Positions 32,202-46,080 of a stretch of DNA of 64,000 nucleotides are shown here, piece after piece; positions within the stretch are counted from its first letter, which is position 1, and each line of letters opens with the position of its first letter. Source of the DNA: Spirodela intermedia (taxonomy: Eukaryota > Streptophyta > Magnoliopsida > Alismatales > Araceae); the NCBI GenBank assembly GCA_902729315.2, contig LR746277.1:5399001-5463000 (forward strand). Direction: 5' to 3'. A program made the translations under genes and the position numbers. The notes beneath the pieces were generated by a model. It searched no databases, was not told the origin of the DNA, and saw only the letters and a program-made list of their open reading frames with translations.

Positions 32202-34792
32202 ATGGGCAGTTGGGAGGTGGGGCGCCCGGCAGTGCTGCTGGTGTGTGGGAGTCTCGTGTACTACCACTGTGCATACCGGCAATCGAGCCTCCTTTCCCTC
32301 ATCGCTGATGTCTTCATCGTCCTCCTCTGCTCTCTGGCCATCCTCGGCATGCTCTTCCGCCAGATGAACATCTCGTGAGTCGCCGCTGTCTTCCCTTGGT
32401 TTTTTCCTATGTCGCACAATGATGTGGTTATCGGCGGATCATTCAAGCAGGAGATGCTCTTGTCGACCTGGGATTTTGGTTTCACGGCACGATGGGACTA
32501 ACTGGGGGAACGAATGGTTTCCCATATTCCATGGGTACGCGAGCTCTGAGTTGCTTGCCATGCGTTGAACTATAGGCACAACCACCAAGATGGATGCGAT
32601 GGCTTCTGCGGCGATTTTTGTGTTAGGCTTCTCCCTAGGGACGAAAAAGTTGCCCGGTCTTGTGCCTGTTGAGAGTTTAGCAGTTTTATTTTAACTTGGG
32701 TTGTAGGTTTAGCCCTTGGATTTGAAATGATGAAATCATGAGCGCCATTTTTGGGTTTCAAGGAAAAATGAGAGAAACCAGCTGCCAATGCGTTGGCCAT
32801 GTGCTTATATTGCTGAAGATCATCCCTTCGATTTATGCAAATAAATGTTGGAACGGAGCATGTTGTAGCTGCTTCCTTTCTTTTTTCGTAGCTTACGTTC
32901 TTGGAAGAAACCTTACTTTACTGTTGCATAGTACTCACCTCTGCATGTTTTTCCATTGCCATCCCCTTGCGAGTAGTTTTACAACTGTGAACTGAAGAAT
33001 GGAGGAGAATCCAACTAAGGGGTACTTGATATTTCTGTTAGCGACACCTTGCGTGACCTTGGCAATGATCTCACATGGCTTGATTGTTCCATATGGTTTA
33101 TGTATGTTATGAATATTGAATTCCTTGTGCTCTTCTGTCCTATTTAGCTACAATCTTTGGTTTATGTATATGGGAGCAATGCATCATATATTCGAAGAGA
33201 ATATCTTTAGAGAGAGAGAGTGATATCCTCGTGACATTGTCTTTCAGTGGATTTTATCTGATATCCATTAGTAATTGGTGACATCAATTCAGGGTACCTG
33301 TGAATTAATCTCATGTTAACATCTATAATGTAAAATGTGACGCAACGACCATCTTCTAGTGCATTTTTTTTCATTTATTCTTTCAAACATGTGTGCAGGG
33401 TACCTGTTGACCCTCTTGAGTGGCAGATTTCTCAAGATACGGCCAATACCTTTGCTGCATGCATGGCTAACACAATTGGAGCTGCGGAATCGGTCCTAAG
33501 AGTTGCTGCAACTGGGCATGACAAGAGGCTGTTTCTTAAGGTTACCTATTATATTTATTATCACTGACAGTGTTGTTGGATATATCCTCGTTCTTTAGTT
33601 CTTACTGGATATAATTTCCTCTTCTAGGCCTGCGCTCATTTTCTGTCGTGCGGTTTTCTGTTATTCTGAATTCCCGTGCTCTTGACTTTCCTTTTGTCTC
33701 TTACATTGAATACTGATCTTCTTAAAAATCTCGGTTTTAATTCTGAGTTCCCGTTCTCTTGACAAATGAATGGGTCCTCTCATTTGTCAAGAGAAACTCC
33801 TTGCTGCTCTAATAATTTTATCCGGTAGTTTTTCTCTCCAAACCTTTGAAATTCAGCATTGCTCCCTGTCCCGGAGCCCAACAATGTGTGTGATAAGTAC
33901 TCCCCTCCTTCGCATATATTAGCTCATGAGTTTGCGCATACAAGCAAATGCTTGTGTCACTTGCGATGTGTTCTAGATTGATCAGCCCTGGTCCAGATCG
34001 ATCATGTTTCCAGTCCATGTCCGAGAGGGATATCCTATTGCTACATAAATCTACGCACCTCTGTCTTCGTTCCTTCTCATGGCCTTGTGTTCCTTGTCTC
34101 TGGAGTCATTTCAGAAAGTTTTTACTGTTTTCCCTTGCTGGAGAGACCAAAGTGTTCCTTTGGGGTCTGTAGCTGGTGACTTTCTGGCCTCCATTCCCGG
34201 TTGCTTCTACTTTCTCATCCTTCTCAGACGCATGTGGGAAAATTCTATAACTTTTTGCTCTTAAAATTCAATCCTAGTGAAGATTATGAAATTTCATGGA
34301 AAGTCCCGTATGTAGTGGAAGATGGTACCCATCCCTTTCTTCACCACACCTTCGTTGTCTCTCTTAGCTTGCCACTCGTCTCCTGATCCACCGATACACA
34401 AATCGAATGCCATCTTCCATAGTTGCTAAAAACATTATCTCTGTTAGTTTGGGAGAGATGCTGCTTAGTTAAGATCATGTTATGGGGGTTAAATAATGGC
34501 CAAGCCCAAACAGATCATGTAGTCAGTCGTCTGTTGTAGTTTCTTTGAACTGACACAGTTCTATTCAGCCCTGAACATACCTATCTGTTCGATCTTCTTA
34601 ATTTTGGCTTGCAAAACGTTCTGACTTGTGTTTGAATTGGCTTATGATCAAACCATTTTTGTCTACAATGGTTTATCGCTGAAAAATCTGATGATTAGTG
34701 ATTCTTCCAGGTGGTTTTTATTTTATACCTTCTATCAGCTCTTGGGCGGCTAGCTTCAGGTCCCACAGTTGCTTACATAGGTCAGTAGAGAT

Positions 34793-34834
<42 letters not shown>

Positions 34835-35171
34835 AGAAAAATTCTGAGTGTAAGAAATCAGAAACATTTTTATTGTGCCCATTGGGTAGAGGGTTCATCC
34901 CTCAGGTGCCTCGGGCATTCCCAAAACTGCGATAGTTCTTATGCGTGCAGTAGCTTTTCTGTTCTTGCTGGCTAGGAGAGGTCCTTCTCCCTGCCCCAAG
35001 TTATGCTACTTAACCTTATTTTCACTCTATTTTTCTTTGATTGAGCCAGGTTTGTGCCTGCTGTGTCTGTACATTTTTGCGCACAACTCCCCGCTGATGC
35101 ACAGGCTCGACTTGAGAAGGTCCGCCGGTGGAGCCCAGGATGGTGCGCAGCTGATCGACAGTGCGAGGTGA
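32202..35171 (+). CDS. Short reticulon-like protein, RTNLB23 type
   Basis: Four exons: 32202-32374, 33399-33540, 34711-34780 and 35050-35171, all GT-AG, giving 168 residues. The protein is almost only a reticulon homology domain: a first hydrophobic hairpin (about 9-50, LVCGSLVYYHCAYRQSSLLS), a conserved loop (VPVDPLEWQISQDTAN and AAESVLRVAATGHDKRLFLK), and a second hydrophobic hairpin (about 106-145). Reticulons insert as wedges in the ER membrane and shape tubules. The frame is open back to a stop at 31950, but no in-frame ATG precedes 32202, so that ATG is taken as the start; an upstream exon cannot be excluded. The gene converges on MVD. A (CT)n run (34795-34833) lies just after exon 3. 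Confidence 0.85.
34795..34833. repeat. (CT)n microsatellite in reticulon intron 3
   Basis: About 19 CT units, starting 14 bp downstream of the exon 3 donor and forming a pyrimidine tract on the sense strand. Confidence 0.9.
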
Positions 35172-35973
35172 GTGGGATCGGACTGCCCAGCTCGGCCGAT
35201 CAAATGATCGAAAGAGCTCTGTGCCTTGCAGGCTCATTTGAAACTGATAATCTGCCCATAAGAATGATAGACTTCATAAAAGGCCTCTTAATCAGCGAAC
35301 CAGGGAGAGTGGTGCTTGGAAGCCCACCAAGCCGAATGAAGCCTGGGGATCATCATTGTGGCTGCCGTCGATCAGAGGGGGCAAGTCAAAGCCCCGCCTA
35401 TTAGCCTGGGGAATCAAGAGATGAAAAAAGTCGGGCCAGACCGGGCTCGGTCAGACCGTTGACAATCCGATGATTCTTAGCATTGCCACCAGTATATGGC
35501 AGTGAAATCAGAGTTTTCAAAGCAAAGATGCGCTGTCTACACCGAAAAACCGACGTTGATATCGCCGGTGGAAAGGAAAAACTTTGGCTGGGAATCCGAA
35601 TCTTGAATCATCTCAAAAGACTTGAATCTGTGGATCGAAGGAACTGCTTGAGAATTCCTCGCAGTCACATTCTCCCGCAGATGACCATGGAAGATGTGGG
35701 TTCCTTGCTCATCTGATTGAGCAAACATGATACAAAGAAATTAAAATAAAAGCATGATATGATTTGGGTCTAAGAACTGAGATGTCACTATCATCAAGTC
35801 ATCATCAGACTAAGCTTCTGATAATATGTGACGGGTACCCACGCACTTACCTACCCTCTGCTGTCCTCATCCAGAGTCATACAGAAGAAGGAAATTAATA
35901 TCGAAGACCTTCAGTAGGAATAATGCACGAAAATAGGAAGAGAGAGAGAGGGTATGGGTTCGCCTGGAATGAC
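35172..35973. other. Convergent intergenic region (3'UTRs of reticulon and MVD)
   Basis: About 800 bp between the two stop codons. An AATAAA (plus, near 35747) could serve the reticulon transcript. A plus-strand frame at 35483-35716 has no recognisable domain. Confidence 0.5.
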
Positions 35974-38138
35974 TCACTTGGGCATCCCGGTTACTGGGTG
36001 GATCAGAGATTGGTCTTCGGAGAGCAGGATCGGCCCTTTCCCAGGTCTGGTGCAGATGAAATAGCTGATACTACCGGGGTATTTCTGGGCATTGTTCTTG
36101 TCTTTGGTTTCTGGTGGCGGCGGCAAGCTCGCCACATCTTCAGCTGAATGCACTCCGGCTTCTTGAAGAATCGATGTATCCCCAACCATGTAGCTGAGGA
36201 AAACAGCAAAAGTAGAATGTTAATGTCTGAAGCTTTTCTACTCACAAAAGAAGAATGGAGTCGAATGCAATCCCCACCCTTCTAGCTTAGTGTCTGGGGG
36301 TGGAGGAAAGAAGAAGAGAAGCCTTTGGAGAAGCAAGGAGGCAACTTCCCGGCTAGGGGCGATTAGAACAGCATTTGGCCCCGCGTCAAAAGTGTAGGCC
36401 ACCTGATAATTTTGCAATGATTTATGTTAGTGTAATAAATATAACACGGTTAGTTTGTGGCCAAAACGAGCTGATTCAGATTATGAGATTTATCCCGAGA
36501 AAGGTATTAGGCAATGAGAGCAAAGTATGCCTGACTCAATAATAATTGATTGATAAAACTCTGTGACGTTGTGAAAGCAAGATAATGTGGGGAACAGCAA
36601 GAGAGTACAGGGCAAGGAGAAAGGCGCCTAGAAAACCTCATAGATGGCTGCGTTCATATCCCAGTAAATCCACTTGTTGAACTCAACATACTCGGAAAAA
36701 TGATCAGGTCAACATCTAATGGCCTAGCCAAACAATGTCCTCTTGAGCCCTGGCATCTCATATGTGAGAGAGAGGGAAAGAGAGGGGGAGAGAGAGAGAG
36801 GAGAAAGAGAGGCAGGATGCTCTAAGGCTGCTAGTCTTCCACAATTTTCTTTTAATGGAGAAAGTGCGAAAAATCAACCTACGGTTTTTGTGATTCTGAA
36901 AGTTGAAATCCCAGATAGATATTTCAGATTTCTCCCTTTTTTGACTGGGTATCTATCTGGCTGGTATCTCATGGATTGTAGTCGTCGTTGACTTATCATG
37001 GAAAATACTGATTTGCAGCATGTGTGTATGTGTGAGATCCGTTGTCACTTGGTCTACAGACAAAAACCATCAATCTATTATCTTTCACTGCAATTTATAA
37101 CATATAAGAAAATCTGAAACCTGCGGCGCTCCTTCAAACTGGCTCCAACGCTCCACAGTGTTGATTACCCTGAAAATTATTCATTGAAGATGGATTACAA
37201 ACTATAAATGGAACAGATGCATATGAAATGGACGTCACAGAAAATAAAATATCTAAAGCTGCATAGTGAAATGTACCGATAACCTTGTAAATTTTTACAA
37301 AAAATAGCAATACCATACGTGCTGAATAGAGAAACACCTGCGCTAATAAATAGTAAAATTTCTTGAGTCGCCGTACCTGTGGGATGTGTCGTTCATGTAA
37401 AATATGGGAGGGGTCGTATCCAGACAGACTGCGTGAAACTGGTTACTGTCGGCACATGTTAACCTGGCGAAGGACCCAAAGTTGCGATTCTTGATTGCTT
37501 CCTCCATTTGCAGTATGCGACTTGGAACAATCACCTGAAAAACCAAAAAGGAATAGGTAACAACAGGTTGATTGCAATGTATCTTGCCCCGAGAGGGCAT
37601 GACTAGAGAGTGCATAGACGAAAACACAAATATGGGCGGCGATTGATTTCCGGACTCTACCTCGGCCCTGTGCTGTAAAAGAGTGCTTGTCACAACACTA
37701 TCACGCATACCTGAAGTACTACTAGTTTCCTTCTGTCGGGAGCTCACCTACATCACAAAGGAATTTTAATGAAAGTTTACTTAAAAGGCACAATAGACTA
37801 TGAGTAAAACTAGGGATTATCACATACCACTGCTATAATTACGACAAGATCATTCCAATATGATTCATCAACTAGCTGAACCGCAATGCTGTCACTGCCA
37901 TTAGCAGCCTATGAAAAAGAGAGGATAATTCTGTAAGCAAATGGCCAGTCACACGCGTTGCTTAGTTCAAGCATAAAGATGTGACCGTGTACAAGAGCTT
38001 AGGGAACAAAAGACCCAGTGATTGAACTTACCTCCCCCTTGACCCATTTGACAAATCCACCGTACAGGCTGCGACATGCACTGCCTGATCCTTGTCTGTG
38101 ATGTAAAGAATTTCTCATCATGCATCATACATCCATAT

Positions 38139-38182
<44 letters not shown>

Positions 38183-41001
38183 GAACAGACGATAGCAAGG
38201 GTAGTATACAAATTTAAGAATGTTACAAAAGTTTAGAATTAGCTCTGTCAACACAAATCAACATGAAACATCAACATCTTCCATATTTCCATGCAAATGA
38301 TATGAATTCAGGGGTGAATATAATCTTTAAGAATAATCATCTCAAATTGGGTATTTATATTTGAAACGACAGAAACCATAAAATCCATACACAATTAATA
38401 GAAGTTTATGATAAATCCTTTTTTTAGATCATAAACAGCATTCTTCTATTTCTTTGTATTTTATCTATTCACTGGCACTGGTCATTTATGCTGGAATAGT
38501 TGTCTCATTTGTTCAAGCTCATGATCTAAACGAGCCGCACATACACACTCGTACATATTCCTCAACGCTCAGGGTATCCTCAAAGATTGCGAGATTTCAT
38601 GACATTTCTGATTGGCTGTCTTGCATTTCTAATAATATTAAATATGCTGTTTAATAGACAACAACGACGCTAATACAATGTGACAAATGTGGTTTTTGGG
38701 TCCAACCTTGCAATCGATGATAGAGCTGCACCATCTTCACTCACATTCATGAGCTTCGCCAGGGTAAAAACTGCAGAAGATAAAAAATAGAAATGGTAAA
38801 GGGAATAGTGGTCGATAACAAAGAAGATGAATCGACATACTTCAGGAAGAAAGATATTTCTGGTATAGAACCCAATGAAGGAAATAGATTGATGAACTGC
38901 AGAATGTATCATCACAGACAACAAATGGTAGAGAAGGCAAGGTTTAAATATATTAAATATTTGACTAATTAATGAGGTTTCACACGTTCAACTCGTAAAT
39001 GACAAACAACATTGACACAGAATGCATGTCCAAATACTTTTGTGTCAAAATCAAATGTACTCACAGCACAAATGACTGGAAAGGCTGCACTGGAACATGA
39101 ATGTGAGAAATTATATTTGCAGAGTTGGCAGAAATTGAAAACCCAACCTGCACCATTATCTTGTTGAGGGAACCTAGTCTTATATCATACGAGACCCTCA
39201 TACTGAATTTTCAATTCTTGTGCCAACATAGTTTTTCATCCATCATAAACTACATTCAATAATTTAAGAACTTATAAAATTATCTTAATCCGTTACAGTA
39301 GCTTTTTCGCTTAAATCCTGAATTCTGATTCAGTATTTCCAAAGTATAAAAACAGTAGATCTAATAGATAAACACAAAATTAATCCACCTTCAGGATACG
39401 AACATCTCTCCTCACAGGTATTCCCCTCAAAATATTAGCCCAGGAAAATGTATTCCTCAAAGTAAACCATGGTTCAAAAGAAAAGTAATGGACTAGCAGA
39501 GGTTAGGCAATCAAATTTGTTGTCCCCCAAAATGGGGACCAAATATCAAGATGTCAAGATAATGCTTGCTGGCACCGAACAGAGCATGGGCAATCCATCC
39601 TCACCAATTCAATAATAAAATACAAGACGCTTTAGGCTCGGAAAAAGTTAAATGCATTTTTTTTACGTTATGGAATAGTAAGATCAGGATTAACAACAAA
39701 AAAGACATCTTCTTCACCGTAAGTATAACAGAAAATTATCATAATGTCATCAGGAAAATCCACATGGAAAATAGACATATATAGCGAGCGAGCAAGAGAG
39801 AGAGAGAGAGAGAGAGAGGTGCACAGGACAGAGCACAGTAGAAGGCCACTTAGGAAATGTACCGAGACAAGCAAAACCAGCAGCTGAAGAAGCCAGTCCT
39901 GCAGCTGTAGGGAAATTATTATAGGACGCGATGTGAACATGCAGTTTCTCCCAGTCCTCCTTCCTGATGTGAATACCCTTTTCTTTATTTTCAACATCCC
40001 TCGCCCGTTGTCTAATCTCCCTGAGACAGTTCTGGAATCTCCCTCCAGAAAGCGAAATTTCCTGGTATGGCCCAAATGAATTAAAATGAGAAAAACCAGA
40101 AATTAAAAAAAAGCACAGCGGAAGTAATGGGGGCTCTCGCTTGCAATACAAGGGACAATGACACCCTATACAATTCAGAAAAAAAACCCGGAAATACGAT
40201 TGGTGAAATGATTAACCCACTAATTATTTATGTGAACTCGAACTGCCTCAGTAACCAGAACATGGGCCAAAATAAGTGATTGCGATACTTAATTTCAAAT
40301 TGGTTCGCATTCCCGCAGTGTCTCGGTTAATAAGAAAAATAAGAGTGCAATCATCAAAGATGTAAAACTGATGCAGTTCAAGGTAAACATTTAGCGGCCA
40401 GATATAACTTTCAGTGTGTGAACTGATGTTTTCAAAACTACAACAGATGATGATCCATAATTTTCGAAATGAATTTGTGGAAAAATTAAACCCATTCCAC
40501 CATAGGTTGCAATCAAAAGCCCCTAAACAGCCAGAAGCTAATACCCATTCACAATAAAAGAGTGAAGATCACAACAGGATATATACATTCTCACAGGACG
40601 TGAAATAACTGGGGGGGAGGAATGGAGATGCGGACCAAATCATCATCGGTAATATTTTCAGAGAGAAAAGAAAAAAATACATGGTCAAAGTAAAGACGCT
40701 AATCCCCGAGAGAGTACGGAAATCCGACAGCGTTAATTCCGGTGGCAGAAATCCTAGAGAAAAAAGGGGGACTGCGTCAGATTACAGTGCCGTTGAGCCA
40801 CATGCGATCCCGGTCGAAACTCGGAGAAACAGCGACAGTTGTGGTGGCACTGAGGTGATCCGGATCGAGGGTGACACTGATGCTATCATTGACGGGGAGG
40901 ATCAGAGTTTCGTCCCTCTTTCCCCAATACTTGATCACGGCGATGTTCGTCGGCGACCTCGCTGTCGCCGTCAGCACCCATCCGCCCTGAGCTCCCGCCA
41001 T
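35974..41001 (-). CDS. MVD: Diphosphomevalonate decarboxylase (MVD), mevalonate pathway
   Basis: Ten exons: 41001-40786, 40061-39863, 38770-38707, 38095-38032, 37908-37828, 37747-37661, 37534-37377, 37169-37121, 36402-36278 and 36193-35974. All are GT-AG and join to 420 residues (Arabidopsis MVD about 412). The enzyme converts 5-diphosphomevalonate and ATP to isopentenyl diphosphate, ADP, phosphate and CO2. Seen: [14 protein letters not shown] (18-31) with the conserved Lys24, SVTLDPDHL (the PTS2-like motif noted in plant MVDs), the GHMP-kinase ATP loop [15 protein letters not shown] (120-134), [35 protein letters not shown], and TFDAGPNA with the catalytic Asp312. A GTG at 41052 would extend the frame by 17 codons, but ATG 41001 fits the family. 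All key residues are intact. Confidence 0.95.
36755..36815. repeat. (GA)n-rich tract in MVD intron 8
   Basis: Imperfect GAGA/GGGAGA run between exons 8 and 9. Confidence 0.8.
38142..38179. repeat. (GA)n microsatellite in MVD intron 3
   Basis: About 19 GA units on the plus strand, (CT)n in the sense strand of MVD, about 50 bp upstream of the exon 4 acceptor. Confidence 0.9.
39798..39821. repeat. (GA)n microsatellite in MVD intron 2
   Basis: About 12 GA units, just downstream (on the gene strand) of the exon 2 donor at 39862. Confidence 0.85.
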
Positions 41002-41350
41002 CTTCTTCCCCCTCTGCCTCTTCCCCCTCTCCCCCAAGAAGACGGAGGCCACGCCAACGAGAATCTCTAGGGACAGTCTCCAGCTGCGATCTGAGCTGCC
41101 GCCTCTTGCTACTGAGGCTGCCGGAGTGGACCGAACGAGGGAAAGTTTTACAATTCAGAACGTTGCTCAAATTACTTTGCATGGTGCTCTCTAATCCCGA
41201 CAAATTACAATTCAGCCCGTCCAAAAAGTTGGCGGCCACGTGGCAGCCAGCGCACCGTACATCGAAACCCGCCGCCACGAAGTTTGACCAGACCTCGGAT
41301 TCAGCGGCCCAATAAGCGACCTGATTAAAGGCGCCTGGTGAGATGACTAT
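41002..41350 (-). promoter_or_regulatory. MVD: MVD 5'UTR and promoter region
   Basis: GC-richer sequence upstream of the MVD start codon. No clear TATA box was found. The reading frame upstream of the ATG is open but lacks an ATG of its own and is treated as leader. Confidence 0.4.
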
Positions 41351-41519
41351 GGGATTTTGGTGGGGCCCAGTCTTGATTGGGGGCGTTGGGCCTGGGGTCG
41401 TTACAGTAATTACGCTTCAATCGGGGTGTTTGGCCGTCCAGGGCAAGCAAACTCGGGGGATCCGCTCTCTCCGTTGGACTTTCCCAACATCCCCTCTCAG
41501 GGGTCGTTACATGCAGGCT

Positions 41520-41746
41520 CTCTCTCTCTCTCCCGCCTTTTCGGATCTACACGGGTTCTTCTGTCTCGCGCTTTCTCTCTATGTCCCACCTTTCTGATCC
41601 GCGCGTGTTCTTCTGTCACTTTCTAGGCTATTTACAAATCCTACCTGGCTTTTTTCATCTCTCTCTCTCTCTCTCTGGATCCACGCGGGTACTTTTGTCT
41701 CTTCCTAGACAATTTACGGATCCTACCTGGTTTTTTCATCCCCCCC

Positions 41747-41785
<39 letters not shown>

Positions 41786-41849
41786 TCTCCCTCTCTCCCT
41801 CTCTCCCTGTGTGTGTGTGTGTCTCTCTCTCTCTCTATATATATCCATA
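41520..41849. repeat. CT/GT microsatellite with an imperfect repeat of about 80 bp
   Basis: Three related segments start near 41541, 41597 and 41678 (GGATC..C.CGGGTTCTTCTGTC-like, followed by TACCTGG.TTTTTTCATC and CT runs). A long (CT)n, CCCTCT and (GT)7 array follows at 41751-41849. ORFs here are Leu/Ser-rich artefacts. Confidence 0.8.
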
Positions 41850-41899
41850 TGGCCCAAGATTATTCCTCAATAGTTGCAGCCACGCGGGAGGGTGGCCTT

Positions 41900-43580
41900 G
41901 GTAAGCTGAAGGACAAGCGTGGGCCGTCACCTTTAGAGACAAGTTGGCCATCAATGCCAGTTAGTGATGCCTAAACCCCCTCACCTACTAACTAACTAGC
42001 AACTCCCCCACCCTAGCAAGAAGGGAACAGGACATGGGGAGACCTTGCACACGGCAGTGTCTATTGTTATTGATGGATTCTCATCCATTATAACCTCTCT
42101 CACTCACTCCCTTCTTTTTCCCCTATTTAAAGGGGAGTGGTGTGAGAAGAGAAATGAAGGTAGAAGTTGTGGAGAGTTGTGAGTAGTGGTGAGGTAGTGT
42201 AGAAGTTGGAGCTATTAAAAGGAGAAGAACATAAGGTTTCTACTTCTTCCATTTGGTATTTTCTTTTTCTTATTAAAGGAGAATACGTGATGAACCTTTG
42301 ATTTTAAAAATGTATAACTCCATCATCTTCTGATGTAACCTTTGTATTTATGTATTTTAATAACCTTTGAAAAAAAGATTTTTTCAAGAAAATTGTGATG
42401 ATGGAAAGAAAAATAAAGATTTTAACAATTCATTAGAAAGTATACTGTCAAATATTCAAACAAAATTTTAAGTAGAAAAATAAGGATATAGTTGTATAAA
42501 CTAGTGTCACTTCAAATTCAGAAATGAAAGAGATGTTATAATAATCTCCTCAAACGTTCACTACTCAATACCCAGAAAAAGATTCTTGATTCAGGTTGCT
42601 AGTATTGTGTGTTAATTTAAATATTATTTTCACACAGAGTACTAATATTGAGTGTATAACTATTGAGATTTGAATAATAACAATCAATATATTTAATAGA
42701 GTAAAAATTTTAACAAATGTTGAGTATGTGAGACTGAAAAAAGTCTTATCATTCTAGTTACACTTGATGTAAATGGTTGCACTTATGTTAATACTAATGG
42801 TATTCTATAAATAAAATAGTGATTTATTATTATGAAGAAATTGAAAATTATATCACTATAAAAGTTACTAAATATAAATTATCAAGTAATGCAACGGTCA
42901 TATCTTATTTTGAAGATGATATAATGCTATATTGTGACATGTTAGGTTCAATTATTTGAGTAAAAAAGTCGAGATGTTATGTGTAAAATAAAAAATTACT
43001 TGATGATAGAAAAATTTGTAAAGTTGATATATGTAAATCATGTGTTCTTAATAAAAAAATGTTAGATTAAGTTTACTACTACTACTACTACTACTACTAC
43101 TAAAAGAGATGAAAATAATCTTGATGTATGTCCATATGTCTAAAATGTATTTTCAATCACTTTGTGCAGGATATTTTGATTTTTTTTACTTTGATTGACA
43201 ACTTATTTAAGGAAATCTAGGTTCATTCTTTTGGAAAACAAGCTAGAAGTGTTTGACACATTTACATATTTGAGAGTTAAAATGAAAAGATATACATGAA
43301 AATATATTAAAATATTATGTTTCACATATGGTGGCGAGTGCATTCTAAAAGAATTAGACTATTTCACATTTGACTCAATAGAATGTGATACTTGAAATAA
43401 TTAATATAACATTGCACATACTATTTATAGGACTTTATGATTAATTTATGTTGTGGTAGTCAATAAAAATTGTTATTTGTTGAATATGCCACTTTCCACA
43501 TCACTATGACTCTAAGACACTACCAAAGATTTGGTTTAGTAAACTATTAGAGTTTTTTAATTTCCATATATTTTGATATT
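41900..43580 (+). mobile_element. Probable Ty1/Copia remnant with LTR-like 5' region
   Basis: Near 43005-43060 a broken frame reads DRKICKVDICKSCVLNKK, resembling the Cys-rich GAG-pre-integrase of Copia elements, and integrase-like residues follow to about 43300. Upstream, 42110-42300 contains a TATTTAAAGGGGAG TATA-like element and GA-rich leader-like sequence that could be an LTR. An (ACT)n run occupies 43074-43102. Stops are frequent; element boundaries are not defined. Confidence 0.5.
43074..43102. repeat. (ACT)n trinucleotide microsatellite
   Basis: About nine ACT/CTA units inside the Copia remnant. Confidence 0.9.
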
Positions 43581-46080
43581 CTATAAGCCATTGTTTCAAT
43601 ATGATCCAAGATCTTGAAAGGTGCAATTTTTTTTTGGGTAAGTTTCTCATTCCACCTTTTTGTCAATATCTTCATGCAATATTGGTCCAAGATTCAAATA
43701 GATGTGATTGCCTACTTTGAACTCAATATTTCGATGGTGACACTCCAACAAACTGTTTTATATGTGTTTGGGCATGAGCTAAGTTATCTTTGATGATGTC
43801 CAGCATCTCATCTCATATTCTAAGGAGGTCTACCAATATTGGTGTTTCCATAGGTAGTGAGCCAAAGTGGACAATGAGGGGTAAGTCCTTGCTATACAAA
43901 ACACAAAAATAAGTACTTTGAAGGGCATGATGAAAGTGAAATTATATTATAGCATGGCCCATGATAATCACTTGTTCTAATGGTAGGGCTTATTTGATGG
44001 GAATTAGAGAAAATTTTCAAGTACTTGTTGACTATCTTTGTTTGGCCATCTATTTGAGGATAGTAGTATGTGCTCTGTTTTAATGTAGTCCCTTACAATT
44101 GATTGATCTTTGACCAAAATTGATTAAAAAATATCTTATTGTGGTTGGAAATGATGGAATGTGAAATTCATGCAACTTGATGATCTTCTAAATGAAGACC
44201 TCAACAATATCCTTCACAAAATATAAGTGATGAAGCATCATGAAATGATCATACTTGGTCAACCTATCTACCACTACCAAAATAGAATTCTTACCTTGGG
44301 AGGGTGGCAAGCCATTGATGATATCTATGGTAAGGTTATTTCACACTTGCTTTGGAATAATGAGTGTTTAGAGTAAACCAATAGGTGAGAGGGACTCATC
44401 TTTTTGTCTTAGGCATGATGATAACTCTACCACAAACTTGGGAATTACTTTACTTTCATCACTCATCAATAGAAGTCATGGGATATCCATTTATATGTTT
44501 GTAGGTAACCCAAGTACCACCAATGACATTATTGTGGTTGTTATTCAAGAGTGTGGTGGATGAGAGATGAAGTAGCACACAATATTATTCACCATTTAGA
44601 TGCCTTAGACCTCAAGATTAAACCACATGAACATGTCACTTTCTTTGACTCTTGTTTTGTCTTTTAGGACTACCTCAGACCCTATTGTAATATTGATAGG
44701 CAGCTACAATTCTTGAAATAACTCATTTGAAATGAAATTATATATTACCACAAAGTTAATCAAGATAGTAATTACTTGTGTTTTGAGTGTTCCATTCAAC
44801 TTCAAGGTCCTTGATATCACCATTCTAATGACCAAGTTGAGATAGATCTTAGCCTTTGATGTGAGAATCTCTTATGTAATATTGAAAAGTACTTGTGAGC
44901 TTTATGTGCTTCTTTATCATCACTATTTGAGCCATTGTTACTAATGATCATAATTCTCAACTCATTTTTATAGTGGTGTCTTAGATTGAACTTTTTGTCA
45001 TAATAAAAGCAAAGTTCATTGGCTTGTCAATCTTCAAACTTAGCATTAGTCAATCATACTTGCGTTTGATTTGCTCTAGGCCTGATCTACTCATCAACTC
45101 TAGTGGGGTTAGGGCCTCAACCTATTTTCATCACTCCCTTGGCATGGTCTACTAGATCAGAGTGATAGTCGCAACAAAAGAAGACATGATTGAGATAGTT
45201 AGACCAAAGAGCTTAAGTTCCAGCCCTTAAGAGTCTCATAGATGTGCAATCAAGTTTGTTAGTCACTCTTCCACCCTTTGGGCCTTATTTATGATATCCA
45301 TCATATTAGTAGAATTAAACATTCTCGTCTCAACAACATTTCACGTTTCAATCTATCAATGAAAATATGTTTCATCACTAGTTTCCATAGCTTGAGAAGG
45401 AATGCATATGTGACTTCATAGTCTTGGCAGAGTTATGCCACTATTCATTTTAATGTCATTCGAAGGAATTTTTTATAGAGGTTGTTGTCTTGAGCAGCTG
45501 GTAAATGATGGACGTGCTGATCGTGAAATCGTTTATTGACCTCAATCTAGAGGTACCACCCTATATCACCACCTAACCTCATCACTAGATAATGTACATA
45601 ATCACATTGAGGGTGTTAGTTAGCTTGAAAAATAACTTCACTTGAAATATGTATCATGTTGGGTCATCTCTCACAAACATGGAGATTTTAGGCCACTATC
45701 CTTAGTTCTAAAGATTCTTGGTGAGCTCAATCTAATGAGGGTATTGGCTTGTTGAATATATCACACAATTGAGAGAACCCAATCATGAGTGTTGTGGGGC
45801 TGTCTTACTCTATCTTGGATAGTGGCCACATCTCCAAGTTGTAGAAATGTTGTGCAAGCTGCACTCCATCTACCCCATGTGACCCACAAGGCTGCCATTT
45901 CAGATTTCACTACATCTAATCACTACGGCTGTGTTTCCGAGCATCTCTCATTGGGTGCCATGACTTTGATAACAAGTTATGGGGATTCTACAATTAGAAC
46001 AAGAGTTAGGATAAAAAATATAGACAAGAAAGAGAATGATAGATAATTTCCAATAAAGTAAACTAACACATTGTCCCTCA
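43581..46080 (-). mobile_element. Decayed Ty3/Gypsy element, minus strand
   Basis: Read on the minus strand, residues near 44150-44030 match the Gypsy integrase core (FFNQFWSKINQL, then YYPQIDGQTKIVNKYLK). Nearer 43720-43590 the frame resembles the integrase C-terminal region before the chromodomain (VGNHIYLNLGPI..., AYRISKY). Protease/gag-like sequence would lie to the right (44500-46000) but is too decayed to define. There is no long open frame. A plus-strand ORF at 45789-46046 is an antisense shadow. Confidence 0.65.

Noticed and set aside
41002-41052. N-terminal extension of MVD from a GTG at 41052
   Set aside because: Non-ATG start; the ATG at 41001 gives the family's usual N-terminus.
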